Assembly: GCA_936450465.1 (NCBI GenBank) | Contig: OW388292.1 | Span: 8,017,756 to 8,081,755 of the forward strand | Reading direction: 5' to 3' | DNA: 64,000 bases | DNA from: Gibbula magus | Taxonomy: Eukaryota > Mollusca > Gastropoda > Trochida > Trochidae | In this document: one piece after another, positions 1-10,945 of the stretch | Position numbering within the stretch: the first letter of the stretch is position 1 | Layout of the letters: the number at the start of each line of letters is the position of its first letter | Notes under the pieces: model-generated | The model's database searches: none | What the model was told of the DNA's origin: nothing | The model's input: only the letters and a program-made list of their open reading frames with translations | Made by a program: the position numbers and the translations under genes

Positions 1-311
1 ACACATTTGTGAAAACTGCAGTGGACAAGATTCAACTACATTTTGACGCAGATAAATATCAAATTACTTAATAAAGATGCTGTTCCCATAGAAACATGAT
101 CATTCCATCATATCGTTCTTCTTACAGTACAATCATAGCTTACACGATCCACTGTTTGCCACTACTTACAAGATCCACTGTTGGCCACTACTTATGTATA
201 ATATTTGCGGTTACAGATGCTGTTGTTTGTAGAAACCACATACACGTAAGTTAGTCCCTTGGTAACTATTGCGAGAAATTAGTGAACTAATACATTACTC
301 TTAACTTTCAG

Positions 312-353
312 ATCAGCGAGATGTTAGTCCGACATATCCACCGGCCTGTCTGA
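312..353 (+). CDS. Last exon of a plus-strand DHRS11-like SDR gene (partial)
   Basis: A pyrimidine-containing acceptor ending in cag at 309-311 is followed by 13 codons reading ISEMLVRHIHRPV and a TGA at 351-353. The minus-strand SDR gene ends in a nearly identical exon (ISEMLVRHTQQVV, 1678-1719) that starts at the same codon phase after an acceptor. This therefore appears to be the terminal exon of a second, paralogous SDR gene, pointing towards the first. An AATAAA lies 69 bases after the stop. Positions 1-311 would be its last intron, and the rest of the gene lies outside the window. What is seen is the exon and its match. That the whole paralogue is intact is not known. Confidence 0.72.
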   Translation: MSEMLVRHIHRPV

Positions 354-421
354 TACGAATTATATCCCCTTTATGTGTATAACATGTACACGTTCTACAA
401 TATTGATTATACCAATACTGA

Positions 422-427
422 AATAAA
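422..427 (+). promoter_or_regulatory. Poly(A) signal of the plus-strand SDR paralogue
   Basis: A canonical AATAAA lies 69 bases downstream of the TGA at 351-353. This is a normal distance for a short 3' UTR. Confidence 0.5.
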
Positions 428-1069
428 AACATTGTTAAACAATTAACTTGGAGTGCTTGTAAATGGGAAACTCAAGTTTCTCTACATTCTCTTCCCAGAG
501 GTTAATCCCTTCAGATGTCCGATGCTAACCTGTTCTAGAAGTGAATGGTTCTCCATTAATAAATGAAATATTCAACGTTGTCAATGAAAGTAGTGTTCTT
601 CCTGCTGGAGCTGAGTCACATGTGCCAGGTCAGCCACACCAAGGGAGGAGGGTCGTCGTCGGCCAGATATACAATTATTTCTTCTCCTATAATGTGTTAA
701 CAAGGGTAAGATGTCCTTCGTCAAAACTACAAAACTCATGGACATAAATACCGAGAAAATGATTGAATTGTCTATATGAATGAAGACATAGTTTATTTTA
801 AGCACCAGTTAATGTGACATTACTTCTGCCATATGCCATGCAGATTACCCTTGTTCATCAGTGCGGGTTTGTGTGATGAAATGAATATATAGAACATTTT
901 AATTCCTCACAATTTATACAAAAGTTGGTTTGGCATAATCTAATCGTTGAACTTGACCAAATTTACATAAATTATTTTTTAGAAATACTTGCCATTTAGA
1001 TAGTGAAGAAATATAACATGGTTATATTTGGGATAACACTACCTTCAATAGTACAATTTCTTGTAATTT

Positions 1070-1165
1070 TTTGTGCCGAGTCCCATGCGGGATTCGAACC
1101 CACGCCCTCAGAGTAAGGCAACTATCGCCAGCATTGACTGTACCTACAGCTTACCACACGAGGCG
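1070..1165 (-). repeat. tRNA-related SINE-like sequence
   Basis: On the minus strand the segment reads like a tRNA-derived head. It has an A-box-like TGGTAAGCTGTAGG followed about 50 bases later by a B box GGGTTCGAATCCCGC. The two ends do not form a convincing acceptor stem, so a functional tRNA is unlikely. A SINE head or tRNA relic fits better. Confidence 0.5.
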
Positions 1166-1348
1166 AGGTTTACTTGTCGAGGCGAAATGGTCGCACAATT
1201 TACAATTCTTAAAAGTTTCTTTGCTTTACCTAATCAGTAAAGCATCTGGCACATACTCTGGCTGCCAGTAAATGAGAGTATACACATTCCACTGTATGAT
1301 ATTATCTGTGAGTCGTATATTTGAGTTAAGTATTAAGTTAAGAACCAC

Positions 1349-1391
1349 ACACACACGCGCGCGCACGCACGCACACGCACACACACACACC
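1349..1391. repeat. CA/CG dinucleotide microsatellite
   Basis: A mixed (CA)n/(CG)n tract. A pure (AT)n run follows at about 1429-1456. Confidence 0.9.
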
Positions 1392-1425
1392 TTGAAAATA
1401 ATTGTAAGCTTCAAACAACCTTCGA

Positions 1426-1461
<36 letters not shown>

Positions 1462-1677
1462 TCCCTTGATCACAGCAGTACAATAAGCGTGATCTTCTAA
1501 TACTGAGAAGTCACTTCAAAACACAGTGATAGACAACACAATCACGTTATAACCAATACCTTTAATTATGTAGGGGCCACCTTTGTCACAATCAAAATAC
1601 GTGTAATACACACAACATATATATTGTAGGAAAAATGACGACTAGGCCATCGCCACCAGCTTGCGCATCCCCCATCC

Positions 1678-1719
1678 TCAAACGACCTGTTGTGTGTGTC
1701 GTACCAGCATCTCGCTGAT
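1678..1719 (-). CDS. SDR exon 7: C-terminus and stop
   Basis: Encodes ISEMLVRHTQQVV and a TGA. The acceptor is TTTCAG. Relatives end in a similar IGDI..RPTEQ tail. Confidence 0.82.
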   Translation of the reverse strand: MSEMLVRHTQQVV

Positions 1720-4700
1720 CTGAAAATACGATGGTGGGAATTTTGTGAAATCATGTGTCATTTAATAACCAAATTATTAAGCAAAAACAGTAGCTCAAAA
1801 TAACTTACTGTCACTGCCATTTGATGATCAACGACAGTATACAAAGTTCAAGAAAATACAATTACACTGAAAATACTTTAGATTTTTTATAGGCGTTTAG
1901 AAGATGCGAGTTGATAACTAAACAAAGCCCATTCTGTTATTACATCTTCTTAATAATGTTACCGACGGCTGATGGTCTGTGCTTGAGCATTGTGACCTCA
2001 CAATTAACTGTTCTACTAGGCCTCCAAACGTTATGTAAACATAACGAAGAAGGCGTAATCAAAACAATTTGTTAAATTAATTATTCATTAGTCCTTTTAG
2101 GTATATCCTCAACACATTTGGAAACAGAACTTGATATGGTTGAATAGTTACCTGAACTGTTGGTGGAGACCCCAAAACAAACTCGATCATCTTGGCGATT
2201 TCTTCTGCTTTCAAACCCTGATTATTATAAAAACATAACCTAATTTGAAAGAAGTGTTTCAAAGCGATATATAATGAATCGACAAAGCGTTTTCTTGCTT
2301 GTGTTCATCTGTATATTGGCATCATTAAATCATGGTTTTAATGGCAAATAAGACTTAAGTTTTAACAAACTGCAAATTGCCAATACGAGCATTTTATTTG
2401 TACATCAAACTTAATCCATAATGTGATCACAGTAATTATCGTGTGATCCCAGAATTGATCTGGAAAGAACATACTTCTGTACTGGCGTACGTTAATGTTC
2501 AACAGTCGATCCCGAAAACAATTGGATAGTGTTTATTAATTGACAAAATTTCGTAACACAAATGATATGTTGATGCTGAACGTAAGTAAAGTAGAGATTG
2601 TTGATATATAAATGACATTCCAGAAGCTGGTAGATGTGGTATTGAGTGTACAGCTGAACTACAAACCTCACGTGTCGCGTACATTTCCTCAGCTGCTTTC
2701 TCGTCACCAAGCATCGTTCTAGCGAAGTTCGTTTTAATCATGCCAGGACTAATGCCCTGAAAAATATATAAATATTGCTGAATCAAATCAGATACATAGA
2801 TATATGTTAACATGTCAAATTGTTTCATTGCAACTTTTATTACCAAAATAACGACTGGAGGCATTTGTTTACACAAATTAAACATCGATAAAGTGTGGAT
2901 ACATGTCATTTATAATAGGTTTGGATTGTTGCTAGTGCATAGCGGATACTATAAGAGTCTTCACTGTAAATAACATATCGACATATCGACCTACATACGA
3001 TATACAGCAAGTGACAACATAATTTATTGTAGCATTCTGATGCAGTATGTACCGGTACGATATCGGTGGATGAGCAGAATGAGGTCGTGATTCATGACTC
3101 GACAACACAATTTGGAAGAACATAATTAGGATAGTTGGTTAATTAAATCGAAGCTGTAAAGAATGAACGACGGGTGATTGGTAAGTAGGGAACTTCCCAC
3201 AGAAAGGAAATGAAATACAGTCTCGACATCCTTAGACCTTATAATGTCATACACCTCTGCCATGTCATGGGTGTCTAAAACACTCCACGGCGGCAAAGAT
3301 GTCATCGTCAGAGTTGAAATGCCTACCGGAAACGGAGTATGGACAGATGAAAGTTTTATAGAGCAGAGCTAGATCAGACGAGCAGGGTGGCTGCTGGAGA
3401 AGTTGATACGGGTATCTTATCCGCTCTTGACCAGAGGTCAAAGGTCTTGGCACTCAATCCGCCGAAACCTTTCTGATTTCCAAAGTTCCATAATAATATG
3501 GAATGAACTCGCTCCTGGCAAATACCAAATGCATCGACGATGAGTGTTGGGTAATTCGACGGTCATGAATCATCAGATTATATATTGGTTTGTCAATCCC
3601 TGTCCACATTGACCTCTTCTTCACGAACAGGGCGTGGTTCGTCTTCAATGTTGCCTCTGTCGCTTAGTTGACCACTCCTGGACAGCAGTGAAGGATCATC
3701 CTTCCCTAATGTCTCTACGGGACAACAACTTACAGCTGCATTTTAACTAGGTTCGGTAATTAACTAGATGATGTAGGCTCTCACAGTGACCCGGATGTTG
3801 GAGTTTATCCCTCTCAGCTCCCAGCGTATACCCTCCGTGAGTGACGTCACTGCGTACTTCGTGGCAGAGTAGAAATGACTTCGTCCTACACGATGGCCGG
3901 AGAGACTGCAACAGCATGATGAAGAAATATTGTCGCATAAAAGACTATTGTCGCATTTTATAATGTGAATAGGCGTGGCAATCCATGTCGTAGTATCGCA
4001 TTATCGCGTTACCGCGTTACCGCGTTATCGCGTTATCGCATTGTCGCATTTTCATTGTTTTTTGTAATTAATGCCTTAACTTAACTATGTTGTATCTCTC
4101 CTTTGGAGGAAATAAACATTATTATTATTATGGCCGGAGAGACTGCAACAGCATGATGAAGAACTATGCCAGATCCTAAAAATACTTTTTCAGATAAAAA
4201 AAAGTCTAGTTGTTTTCTATTTTCATCCAGTTTTATCGTCATCGGGAGTATGGACGTGAAAGATAATGTGAATTATCAGTCTGATTAAAATCGACCTTGT
4301 TCCGAGAAATAAAATTTGCAAAATAATGCATCTTACCGGGATACGAACGGGTTCTGTAGCTTCCTCTCACGAGAAGAACATCCGAACGATATGAGTTCGT
4401 ATCCCGGTAAATGCACTATTTTGCAACTTTTATTCCTCGGAAAACGGTCGATTGTAATCAGACTGATACCGAAACACGATTTTACGCTAAACTTTATATT
4501 ACGATTCCGTTGTGTCTCTTCCTCCAATGACCATGTATGTCTTCGATGATCTTGTTACTGACCTGTTGATATTGATCACGTGACCATCGTCCACTCCCCG
4601 CTCTCTCATAGACTTGATCGACTCTCTCGTACACAAACAGAGTGCCATCACGTTCACCTGTAGTTAGGTCAGCATGACATTCACTCATTAACTCTACGTA

Positions 4701-6057
4701 ACAACACATCCTTACTTAATCACTCTGGTTATATCTCCACTTCACGTTATAAGTGTACATAAAGGATATCATCTTCCATCAGTGTATCGATCTGTATCCG
4801 TTAAAAGTCTACAATACCCTGATCTCCTGAGCGCAATAACTGTCGATTTGATATAAATTGATTACTCGTCGCTATGTATGTATTTTTTCAGTTAATGAAA
4901 TATGGGGATTTTGAAGGTCGACGATAGCAAGTTCAAATGTAAGTTCTTTCATTGGCTGGTTATGTGTAGTCATACGATATTGAAGTAGGCAAAGTTTGGC
5001 ACCTCCTAAACCTTTCCTTTATTTTGTACTTTGAAATATATATTGCGGGGAAAATTTCTCATAATCAAATTTTATCATGAAAGTAAAATAGTACCTCCCA
5101 CATGTTGCTCCACATCTCTGTGTCGCCGTCTATGATTGGCGAATCCAAAGCGAGGCCAGCATTGTTGATACAAACATCGACTCCGCCCCATTTTGTTTTG
5201 ACTTTCTCGAACATGGACATAATGTCCTCTTCTTTCCTCAGGTCCACTCTCACGGGGAGAATTTCCCCTTTACCAGATGCTGCAACTTCCTCGGCGAGTT
5301 TCTGCAAGATCGTTATCCAAACTCAAACATGAAAATACATTTACAATTAAACCTGTCAGTATTGTATTAATGGACCTTCTCAATCATGGCGTGGCCGGCA
5401 GCAAGTCTAGAAATAACTGATAATAATAAATATTGCTGATCGCTACCTTGCTGAATTGTACTCGTGTTTCTGGGAACCAATGGAGCCATCCAATCTGGTT
5501 AAGATGTACTTTACTTGCTCTAAGCAATTGGCCAAAATCTCGCCAAATAGTAAAACTTAAAAGTAGTTAACGTTGTTCCGGAAGAGACAGTTCTGGCAGA
5601 CTAAAGCGGTCAGTTTGTGTTCAAACATTCACCAACTCAATGACAATGTGACAAGTTGATGATGGCGTCGTGTCTATTTCAGTCTCTGAACAACACATGA
5701 TTGGCTAGTTCCAAGGTGCAGGAAGACCTAAAAGGCTAAAATACTCGGATAATTGTTAATACATTGATCCGACATCCAAAATTCTTATTCGACATACAGA
5801 CATTGTTTATCATGAACATGATGAATAAGCATTACTATACATGTATTCAGACATTACAGTAAACGCATATGTATACTGCTTCTGTCAAAGTGTAACTTAG
5901 AAAATGAAACTGCAGACTATGTTACCTTGAGTTTATCTTCACTCCTGGCACAAGCTACAACTTTCATCCCGTGAGATGCCAGAAGACGACATGTCGACTC
6001 CCCCACCCCCATAGAACCACCCGTTACCAAGGCAACCCGGTTCTGCCATCGGTCCAT
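1678..6057 (-). CDS. DHRS11-like short-chain dehydrogenase/reductase, seven coding exons
   Basis: The coding exons (minus strand, in order) are 5926-6057, 5095-5301, 4563-4657, 3785-3905, 2667-2756, 2152-2217 and 1678-1719. All have GT-AG borders and compatible phases, giving 250 residues plus TGA. A classical SDR is visible: a TGGSMGVG cofactor loop (12-19), Arg38 after strand two (suggesting NADPH), NNAG (90-93), Asn115, Ser145, and YSATK with Tyr157 and Lys161, then SPGMIKT. Relatives include DHRS11 (3-keto- and 17-beta-steroid reductase) and insect farnesol dehydrogenases, so the likely reaction is NADPH-linked carbonyl/alcohol interconversion on a lipophilic substrate in the cytosol. The start codon is the first Met, just before the Rossmann fold. 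One oddity is that the loop between Ser145 and Tyr157 is three residues shorter than I recall for human DHRS11 (S151/Y166). A SINE-like insertion lies in the intron next to exon 4. Confidence 0.88.
2152..2217 (-). CDS. SDR exon 6
   Basis: Encodes GLKAEEIAKMIEFVLGSP to VQ, the C-terminal helix where relatives have LKPEDVAEAV. The acceptor is ATCAG, the donor CAG|GTAAC, and the phase is 0. Confidence 0.85.
2667..2756 (-). CDS. SDR exon 5: SPG motif
   Basis: Encodes GISPGMIKTNFARTM to YATRE, which is the substrate loop after the classical PG motif. The acceptor is TTTCAG, the donor is the weaker GAG|GTTTGT, and the phase is 0. Confidence 0.87.
3785..3905 (-). CDS. SDR exon 4: catalytic Tyr-Lys
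   Basis: Completes Ser145 and encodes LSGHRVGRSHFYSATK, then TEGIRWELR. The donor is ACT|GTGAGA. The first 13 bases of this exon and its acceptor are duplicated upstream at 4130-4163. Confidence 0.88.
3893..4163 (-). mobile_element. SINE-like insertion with a 34-bp duplicated target in an SDR intron
   Basis: The same 34 bases occur at 3893-3926 and 4130-4163. Between them are about 203 bases holding degenerate 8-bp repeats (ttatcgcg/ttaccgcg, about 3990-4050) and ending in an ATT-repeat tail (4117-4130). That is the look of a retroposed SINE with a long target-site duplication. The duplicated stretch includes the exon-4 acceptor and the first 13 exon bases. Confidence 0.6.
4274..4468. mobile_element. 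Foldback MITE, about 195 bp
   Basis: The two halves are imperfect inverted repeats. The left half starts tatcagtctgattaaaatcg, and the reverse complement of the right end reads tatcagtctgattacaatcg. An inner pair of arms carries the palindromic ccgggatacgaac/gttcgtatcccgg. It may be flanked by TA. A partial copy of the left half lies at 13200-13313. Confidence 0.75.
4563..4657 (-). CDS. SDR exon 3: catalytic Asn helix
   Basis: Encodes VNVMALCLCTRES to HVININ and two bases of the Ser145 codon. The acceptor is CTACAG and the donor AG|GTCAGT. The length (95 nt) and phase fit the next exon exactly. Confidence 0.86.
5095..5301 (-). CDS. SDR exon 2: central Rossmann fold with NNAG
   Basis: Encodes residues 45-113, including VDVCINNAG. 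The acceptor is TTGCAG, the donor is GAG|GTACT, and the phase is 0 at both ends. Confidence 0.9.
5926..6057 (-). CDS. SDR exon 1: start and cofactor-binding loop
   Basis: Encodes residues 1-44, from MDRWQNRVALVTGG to ARSEDKLK. It contains the TGxxxGxG dinucleotide-binding motif. The donor is AAG|GTAAC and the phase is 0. Confidence 0.88.
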
Positions 6058-6396
6058 CTTTTCTTCCTATTCTGGAAAAACACCATTAAAACTCCACTCG
6101 TAAACTTCTAGCACCTGATATTGTACAAGCTCCTACCTTGGAGCAGCGCTATCCGTTTGGTGTCGGCCTTGGACGCCTAAAATCTTTATTACAAATGTAC
6201 TGGGAAGCATAATTGTCAGTTTTGGAGAAAGTACCGCTAAGCCTAATCCCTAGCCTGACGGATAACGTTTTTGACCATGTACCGCGAAGCCTACGCTCAC
6301 TGGACCTTGTCGAGTAGCGTTTTAGGCTTCCCGGACCATAACCATCCGTTTATGCTGCACGTGCTGCAGGAGGATAACGTGGTGGTACACATTTAA

Positions 6397-6738
6397 AGAG
6401 GCAGTAGCACGTTTTGAGAACAGTTTATTTTTTCAAATTTCTCATTTAGAATGATAGTTTATGTCATTTATATTTAATTAAGAGGGTAAAACATCTTATT
6501 ACACAAACCATTTACTCGTGGTGGTAATAACGGTGCTGTGTATTAAGCAAAAATTGCATGGCCGCCATTTTATTGTGAACACATTTTATTATTTCAAAGT
6601 ACAAAAATGATTCCCATGGCTTTATGGAACCATATACACTCATTTTTTAACTCGATTTTCCGAAGATAGATGGTTGTGTTACTATTTTCAAATAAAGTCC
6701 ATTGACTTACTTCAGCGAAAATACGTGCTACTGCCCCT
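6397..6738. mobile_element. TTAA-flanked MITE (Kolobok- or piggyBac-type)
   Basis: A TTAA at 6393-6396 and another at 6739-6742 flank inverted ends. The left end is AGAGGCAGTAGCACG and the reverse complement of the right end is AGGGGCAGTAGCACG. TTAA target duplications with AG...CT termini fit Kolobok (purine-purine ends) somewhat better than piggyBac. No coding capacity was seen. Confidence 0.75.
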
Positions 6739-7009
6739 TTAATACGTTAAACCGGTAGGAAGTTCATGGCCAAAATAAATCGGAAATCATGAAAAGAGTT
6801 CATGATACGGAAGGTACTAACGTACTAATTCACCTATGCGGTATGGCCTTCGTGTCGGATATTATTAGTTACACGGTGTTACAAGTTCTATGGTTTGTAA
6901 GGACTTTCATTTTCGCAGCAATTCTATACATGGACTTGTTATTGCTGTTTGTGTGAACTGAGCACATTCGAATGTACATGACTATTATCATTATTTATTA
7001 GCATTATGA

Positions 7010-7085
7010 TGTTTAGCGCCTTGAGCATGCTTTCAAGCGTGGATATGTGCGCTTTATAGATATGCACTAATACTTATTATTATTA
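7010..7085 (+). mobile_element. L2-like LINE/SINE 3' tail
   Basis: The stretch runs from tttagcgccttgagcatgct to a (TTA)n tail and matches base for base much of the 3' end of the minus-strand LINE at 10946. It is therefore a short relic of the same family on the other strand. Confidence 0.6.
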
Positions 7086-7744
7086 GATCAGGTGTTCAAC
7101 TGCATCTTGGCAGGAGTACAATTTTCATTCTGAATGCAATGTGTAAGCTACTTCACTGTTTTGTAAGTTGAGCGAGTGCATGTATCAATAATAACACAAG
7201 TTGATATATAATCGTGGTATTCAAACCTTCTATGGGTCGCGTCAATGTAGGCCTATTGAATACTGAACATAACTCTTGGTCATCGAATTACTTGTACTGG
7301 CTCATGTTGGAAAATAACGAATAAGTTAGGACTACATTCCGCCTGAACACAATCGTCTCATTTATCCTATAGCGTACCATGGACCACAAAACCGTGGACA
7401 AAGAAGTGACATAGTCGCGTTGCGTCGTTGCTCAAAGAAAAACGCTAAAATCCAACGTATCACTAAGCTCCAAACTAATATCAAAGGCGATTTCGTATAT
7501 ACATTGTACACATTGTATGGACATTAACCTACCTTGTTACTACACGTGGCACGTTTGTTCAAATGTCATGCGTCACATATCACTTCATCGACCCTCAATA
7601 ACAGGTGTTACACGAGATTTTATTCCCGCTTCCTCCAACTTCTGTCCTGATCCACGTTATTGAACACGTTCACAACTTCACCCGCATAACCTGAAACCTC
7701 CAAACATTTTAGATTTCCCATTATATATTTTTTTAGTTCTCTTT

Positions 7745-10715
7745 ATTACATGTCCATCTCTTTTTACTACATGCCCATCTCTTTATTCTATGTCCACCTC
7801 TTTATTCCATCTTCATCTCTCTTCACTACATGTCAATCTCGCTTTACTACATGTCCATCTCTGTTTATTCCATGTCCACCTCTCTTCACTACATGCCCAT
7901 CTCTCTTTACTACATGTCCATCTCTCTTTATTCCATGTCCATCTCTCTTTATTCCATGTCCATCTCTCTTTACTACATGCCCATCTCTGTTTATTCAATG
8001 TCCATCTCTCTTCACTACATGTCCATCTCTCTTTACTACATGTCCATCTCTCTTTATTCCATGTCCATCTCTCTTTACTACATGTCCATCTCTCTTTACT
8101 ACATGCCCATCTCTCTTCACTACATGTCCATCTCTCTTTACTACATGCCCATCTCTTTTTACTACATGTCCATCTCTCTTTACTGCATGTCCATCTCTCT
8201 TCACTACATGTCCATCTCTCTTTACTACATGTCCATCTCTCTTTATTCCATGTCCATCTCTCTTTACTACATGTCCATCTCTTTACTACATGTCCATCTC
8301 TTTACTACATGTCCATCTCTCTTTACTACATGTCCATCTCTCTTTACTGCATGTCCATCTCTCTTCACTACATGTCCATCTCTCTTTACTACATGACCAT
8401 CTCTCTTTACTACATGTCCATCTCTGTTTATTCCATGTCCATCTCTCTTCACTGCATGCCCATCTTTCTTTACTACATGTCCATCTCTGTTTATTCAATG
8501 TCCATCTCTCTTCACTACATGTCCATCACTCTTTATTCCATGTCCATCTCTCTTTACTACATGTCCATCTCTCTTTATTCCATGTCAATCTCTCTTTACT
8601 ACATGTCCATCTCTCTTTACTACATGTCCATCTCTCTTTATTCCATGTCCATCTCTCTTTACTACATGTCCATCTCTCTTTACTACATGTCCATCTCTCT
8701 TTATTCCATGTCAATCTCTCTTCACTACATGCCCATCTTTCTTTACTACATGTCCGTCTCTGTTTATTCAATGTCCATCTCTCTTCACTACATGTCCATC
8801 TCTCTTTATTCCATGTCCATCTCTCTTTACTGCATGTCCATCTCTCTTTATTCCATGTCAATCTCTCTTTACTACATGTCCATCTCTCTTTACTACATGT
8901 CCATCTCTCTTTACTACATGTCCATCTCTCTTTACTACATGTCCATCTCTCTTTACTACATGTCCATCTCTCTTTATTCCATGTCCATCTCTCTTTATTT
9001 CATGTCCATCTCTCTTTACTACATGTCCATCTCTCTTTACTACATGTCCATCTCTCTTTACTACATGTCAATCTCTCTTTATTCCATGTCCATCTCTCTT
9101 CATTACATGTCCATCTCTCTTTACTACATGTCCATCTCTCTTTATTACATGTCCATCTCTCTTCACTACATGTCCATCTCTCTTTTCTACATGTCCATCT
9201 CTCTTTACTACATGCCCATCTCTCTTTATTCCATGTCCATCTCTCTTTACTACATGTCCATCTCTCTTTACTACATGTCAATCTCTCTTTATTCCATGTC
9301 CATCTCTCTTCATTACATGTCCATCTCTCTTCACTACATGTCCATCTCTCTTTATTCCATGTCCATCTCTCTTCACTACATGTCCATCTCTCTTTATTAC
9401 ATGTCCATCTCTCTTTATTCCATGTCAATCTCTCTTTACTACATGTCCATCTCTCTTACTACATGTCCATCTCTCTTTATTCCATGTCCATCTCTCTTTA
9501 CTACATGTCCATCTCTCTTTACTACATGTCCATCTCTCTTTATTCCATGTCCATCTTTCTTTACTTCATGTCCATCTCTCTTTATTCCATGTCAATCTCT
9601 CTTCACTACATGCCCATCTTTCTTTACTACATGTCCATCTCTGTTTATTCAATGTCCATCTCTCTTCACTACATGTCCATCTCTCTTTATTCCATGTCCA
9701 TTTCTCTTCACTACATGTCCATCTCTCTTTACTACATGTCCATCTCTCTTTACTACATGTCAATCTCTCTTTATTCCATGCCCATCTCTCTTTACTACAT
9801 GTCCATCTCTCTTTACTACATGTCCATCTCCCTTAACTACATGTCCATCTCTCTTTACTACATGTCCATCTCTCTTTACTACATGTCCATCTCTCTTTAC
9901 TACATGTCAATCTCTCTTTATTCCATGTCCATCTCTCTTCATTACATGTCCATCTCTCTTTACTACATGTCCATCTCTCTTTACTACATGTCCATCTCTC
10001 TTTATTACATGTCCATCTCTCTTCACTACATGTCCATCTCTCTTTTCTACATGTCCATCTCTCTTTACTACATGCCCATCTCTCTTTATTCCATGTCCAT
10101 CTCCCTTTACTACATGTCCATCTCTCTTTACTACATGTCAATCTCTCTTTATTCCATGTCCATCTCTCTTCATTACATGTCCATCTCTCTTTACTACATG
10201 TCCATCTCTCTTTACTACATGTCCATCTCTCTTTACTACATGTCAATCTCTCTTCACTACATGTCCATCTCTCTTTACTACATGTCCATCTCTCTTTACT
10301 ACATGTCCATCTCTCTTTACTACATGTCCATCTCTCTTTACTACATGTCCATCTCTCTTTACTACATGTCCATCTCTCTTCACTACATGTCCATCTCTCT
10401 TTATTCCATGTCCATCTCTCTTTACTACATGTCCATCTCTTTACTACATGTCAATCTTTCTTTATTCCATGTCAATCTTTCTTTATTCCATGTCCATCTC
10501 TGTTTATTCCATGTCCATCTCTCTTTATTACATGTCCATCTCTCTTTATTCCATGCCCATTTCTCTTTACTACATATCCATCTCTCATTACTACATGTCC
10601 ATATCCAGTATTCCATATTCAACTATCTTTATATCATTTCCCTCTCTCTTTAACATCTCCATCTCTCTTTAATCCATCTCCATCTGTCTTTAATCAATCT
10701 CCATCTCTCTTTATT
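7745..10715. repeat. Minisatellite, 21-bp unit, about 138 copies
   Basis: The unit is catgtccatctctctttacta with common variants (tattc for tacta, cactac, gcccatc, tcaatc). Copies become degenerate after about 10,600. Because 21 is divisible by three and the unit has no stop in several frames, it gives ORFs of up to 967 codons that read MSISLYY, HVHLSLL or CPSLFTT repeats. I regard these as artefacts. Variants are arranged in higher-order blocks. No promoter, splice signal or non-repeat domain was seen. Confidence 0.95.
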
Positions 10716-10830
10716 TATGTTCAATGTCTCCTAGTTCCATTTTCATATTTAATTGTAAATTCCCATTACGAGAGTTTACCGAAGTCATTTATTTTCACTT
10801 AAACTCTGTTACAAGTGGAGTGATTTCTTG

Positions 10831-10945
10831 GCTACAAATAGAGGAGAGAATCCTCATTTGCTACAAATAGAGAAGAGAATCCTCATTGGTTGCAAATAGA
10901 GAGGAGAATCCTCATTGGTTGCACATAGAGAGGAGAATCCTCATT
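10831..10945. repeat. 29-bp minisatellite, left part
   Basis: About four copies of a 29-bp unit containing gagaatcctcattggttgca. The array continues at about 12,733 and is interrupted by an L2-like element. Confidence 0.9.

Larger units (their letters stand above)
354..1677. other. Space between the two convergent SDR genes
   Basis: About 1.3 kb containing the 3' UTRs of both genes, a tRNA-related SINE-like piece (1070-1165) and two microsatellites. A minus-strand ATTAAA (1561-1566 on the plus strand as tttaat), about 110 bases past the stop of the minus-strand gene, is a plausible poly(A) signal. No coding sequence was recognised. Confidence 0.5.
6058..7744. other. Upstream region of the minus-strand SDR gene
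   Basis: This should contain the SDR promoter, but I see no convincing TATA box or other element that I could place with confidence. The recognisable content is the TTAA-flanked MITE at 6397-6738 and an L2-type 3' tail at 7010-7085. Confidence 0.4.

Noticed and set aside
1070..1165. Functional tRNA gene
   Set aside because: A and B boxes are present, but the acceptor ends do not pair. It is called SINE-like instead.
7750..10672. 967- and 960-codon open frames
   Set aside because: They consist only of the 21-bp repeat in overlapping registers. There is no non-repeat domain and no splice or promoter evidence.
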